From assembly GCA_943371625.1 (NCBI GenBank), contig CALRVN010000277.1, positions 1-5,444 on the forward strand: DNA of 5,444 nucleotides. The letters are read 5' to 3'. The notes beneath the pieces are model-generated. The model was given only the letters and a program-made list of their open reading frames with translations. It searched no databases and was not told the DNA's origin. Source of the stretch: Hyphomicrobium_A sp943371625. GTDB lineage: Bacteria > Pseudomonadota > Alphaproteobacteria > Rhizobiales > Hyphomicrobiaceae. This document shows, one piece after another, positions 3,650 through 5,444 of the stretch. Made by a program: the position numbers and the translations under genes. Each line of letters starts with the position of its first letter. The stretch's first letter is position 1.

Positions 3650-5444
3650 CTAATCGTTATCTGGCCGCGGCGTCTGCTGAGGGCCGGACTTCGCTTGCGC
3701 GCGGTCCTGCGGCTCGCGTCCTTCAGCGAGATTAGCGATGAGCTGCTGCAACCCCTCGAATTCGCGCACGTGGATGTCGCGTTGCTGCGCGGGAAACTCG
3801 ATACCGGCCTCCCTGAACGCGCGCAGGATGCGCACCCGCAGGTCCGAGCGCGCGTCGCCGACCTTGTTCACGTCGCCGACCACGCCGATGAGGATGAATT
3901 CCAACCCGTCGGGCGCGAAGCTGTCGAAGCCCGCCCACACCGGCGGATGCTTTTGCACCAGCGGGCACTCCGCGGCGACCTTCAGCAGGATCTCGATCAC
4001 CTTGTCCGGATCGGATTGATTGCTGACCGTGACCTTCACCAGCGCACGCCCGAGCGCGTTCCGGTGCGTCCAGTTCGTCACCGTCTTCGTGATGAACTCG
4101 GAGTTGGGAACGATGAGGCTCGCGCGGTCGAAGGTCTCGATCTCGGTCGAGCGCACCGAGATGCGTCGCACGAACCCTTCCTGCCCGTCGACGGTCACGC
4201 GGTCGCCCACCTTGATCGGTCGCTCCACCAACAGGATCAGGCCGGAGACGAAGTTGTTGACGATCGACTGCAGGCCGAAGCCGATGCCGACCGACAGCGC
4301 ACCGGCGACGATGGCAAGGCTGGTGATGTCGAAGCCGGCATAGGAGATGGCCGCCAGCGTCGCCACCGCGAAGCCGACGTATCCCGCGCCGGTGTAGATC
4401 GAGTTGGCGAGCCCCGCCTCCATGCGGCCCTGCGCCAGCGCGCCCGACGCCAGCCAGCGTTGCAGGAAGCGCGTGACGGCGAGCAGAGCGACGAACAGGC
4501 CGACGGCAATGAGTATGCGTGCCGGCGAGACGCGCACCCCGCCGACGTCGAACCCGAACACCACCGCGCGCACCCAGCTGGTGATGTCGGTGACCGACAG
4601 GCCCCACGACAGCATCAGCAGTGGCACCGCCGCCGCGAATAGGAAGATGGTCAGCAGCACGTGCTGCACGCGCACCAGCTGCGTGCGCCCGAAATCATCG
4701 AGGCTGAGGCTCTGCTCGATGATCGCGTTCATGCCTGTCGGCTGCTCGCTCGGCTCCGGCACGATCGCGTGGATAGCGACGCAGAGCATCGCGACGATCA
4801 GGACGCCCGCACCCGTCGTGAGCAGCTGCGTGACGATAAAGCGGCCGAGCGCCACGTATCCCAGCAGCGACGTTGCGACCAGCACCACCGCCAGCCCGAT
4901 CAACAGCACCTTGAGCAGATACGGCGACCACGCCGAAGTCTGGCTATTAGGTGCCGCGCTGGGCGAGGCGAGCGGCGTGCGCGCGATGACGACCAGCAGT
5001 ATCGCCATCAGCACGCTGGCGATGAACGCCACGACGATGCTGACCGACAGCGGCAGCGACAGGATGTTCGCCAACCGGTTCGCCACGTAATCGAGCGCGT
5101 AGACGAGGGCGATGCCGTGCACCGCCAGGTTCACGCGCCGGGCACTCTTGTCGTCGAGATCGAACAGGCGCCAGCGCGGCCGCTGTGGCTGCAGCAGCGC
5201 ACGCGACAGCGACGTGACGGCGATCATCACGAACAGTGGGAACAGCGCCGCGCGCGCGAACTTCTCCACCTGCCAGTAGAGCAGCGCCAGCTCGTCGAGC
5301 CCGACGTACAACACGATCAGCGCCGCCGCACATGGCAGCGCCAGCACCGGCGCAACCCATGCCGCCGCCATTGCCCGTTGCGACACCGAAGGCGTGGCCG
5401 GCCCCGCCCCGTCGAGGCGCGCGCGCATGAGACGCTGCCGCAGG
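3650..5444 (-). CDS. MscS-family mechanosensitive ion channel, 5' end beyond the window
   Basis: This inner-membrane channel opens under membrane tension to release solutes in hypo-osmotic shock. The stop (TAG) is at 3650-3652. The first Met in the window is at 5428, but the frame stays open to the edge (LRQRL precedes it), so the protein probably begins outside. Numbering from that Met gives 592 residues. Hydrophobic segments lie near 21-41, 58-76, 101-118, 127-149, 170-190, 197-222, 254-277, 303-322 and 343-363, followed by the glycine/alanine-rich pore helix at about 367-400. This helix carries AGALSVGIGFGLQSIVNNF and ends at VERPIKVGDRV. The MscS beta domain follows (VRRISVRSTEIETFDRASLIVPNS, about 420-442) and then the alpha/beta C-terminal vestibule to about 555. 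The tail is Gln/Pro-rich and hydrophilic. This many helices ahead of the pore fits large MscS-like proteins, some of which begin with a periplasmic DUF3772 domain; whether this one does cannot be seen. It is transcribed towards dksA. Confidence 0.9.
   Translation of the reverse strand, partial: LRQRLMRARLDGAGPATPSVSQRAMAAAWVAPVLALPCAAALIVLYVGLDELALLYWQVEKFARAALFPLFVMIAVTSLSRALLQPQRPRWRLFDLDDKSARRVNLAVHGIALVYALDYVANRLANILSLPLSVSIVVAFIASVLMAILLVVIARTPLASPSAAPNSQTSAWSPYLLKVLLIGLAVVLVATSLLGYVALGRFIVTQLLTTGAGVLIVAMLCVAIHAIVPEPSEQPTGMNAIIEQSLSLDDFGRTQLVRVQHVLLTIFLFAAAVPLLMLSWGLSVTDITSWVRAVVFGFDVGGVRVSPARILIAVGLFVALLAVTRFLQRWLASGALAQGRMEAGLANSIYTGAGYVGFAVATLAAISYAGFDITSLAIVAGALSVGIGFGLQSIVNNFVSGLILLVERPIKVGDRVTVDGQEGFVRRISVRSTEIETFDRASLIVPNSEFITKTVTNWTHRNALGRALVKVTVSNQSDPDKVIEILLKVAAECPLVQKHPPVWAGFDSFAPDGLEFILIGVVGDVNKVGDARSDLRVRILRAFREAGIEFPAQQRDIHVREFEGLQQLIANLAEGREPQDRAQAKSGPQQTPRPDND

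Noticed and set aside
3620..4642. 340-codon open frame on the plus strand
   Set aside because: It is antisense to the mechanosensitive channel gene, is rich in R/D/H/A as expected for a GC-rich shadow frame, and has no recognisable domain.

Overview
The window looks like a chromosomal segment of an alphaproteobacterium, most likely in the Hyphomicrobiales (Bradyrhizobium/Rhodopseudomonas/Hyphomicrobium-like). The backbone genes are GC-rich with strong G/C wobble preference. The DksA has the alphaproteobacterial form, with one zinc-finger cysteine left. The convergent intergenic space carries a CCCCTCACCC...GGGTGAGGGG palindromic repeat of the kind common in this group. The genus cannot be fixed from the sequence alone.

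Layout from left to right. (1) 1-274, minus: the N-terminus of a secreted ClpP/SppA-fold (COG3904-like) protein that runs off the left edge. (2) 275-422: a short spacer with nested GCCGA/TCGGC hairpins just past the next gene's stop. (3) 423-1586, minus: a stand-alone Shedu (SduA, DUF4263) anti-phage nuclease with an intact-looking D...E-x-K active site. (4) 1684-2529, minus: a complete MoxR-family AAA+ ATPase. (5) 2530-2854: a divergent intergenic region of 325 bp with a weak promoter candidate. (6) 2855-3478, plus: dksA, with a long Lys/Ala-rich N-terminal tail. (7) 3496-3637: a compound inverted repeat between convergent genes. (8) 3650-5444, minus: the C-terminal two thirds or more of a multi-pass MscS-type mechanosensitive channel whose 5' end is beyond the right edge.

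The window is mostly housekeeping and stress genes (DksA stringent-response factor, MscS osmotic channel, MoxR chaperone ATPase, envelope protein). The accessory element is the Shedu gene. It is clearly poorer in GC than its neighbours. It sits directly downstream of moxR, where the MoxR chaperone's usual VWA-domain partner gene would be expected, so a one-gene defence cargo appears to have been inserted into a conserved locus. Shedu is already a described system. What is less ordinary here is its placement behind moxR, its candidate cotranscription with moxR, and its divergent N-terminal sensor-like domain. I see no CRISPR array, rRNA, tRNA, insertion sequence or transposase gene in the window.
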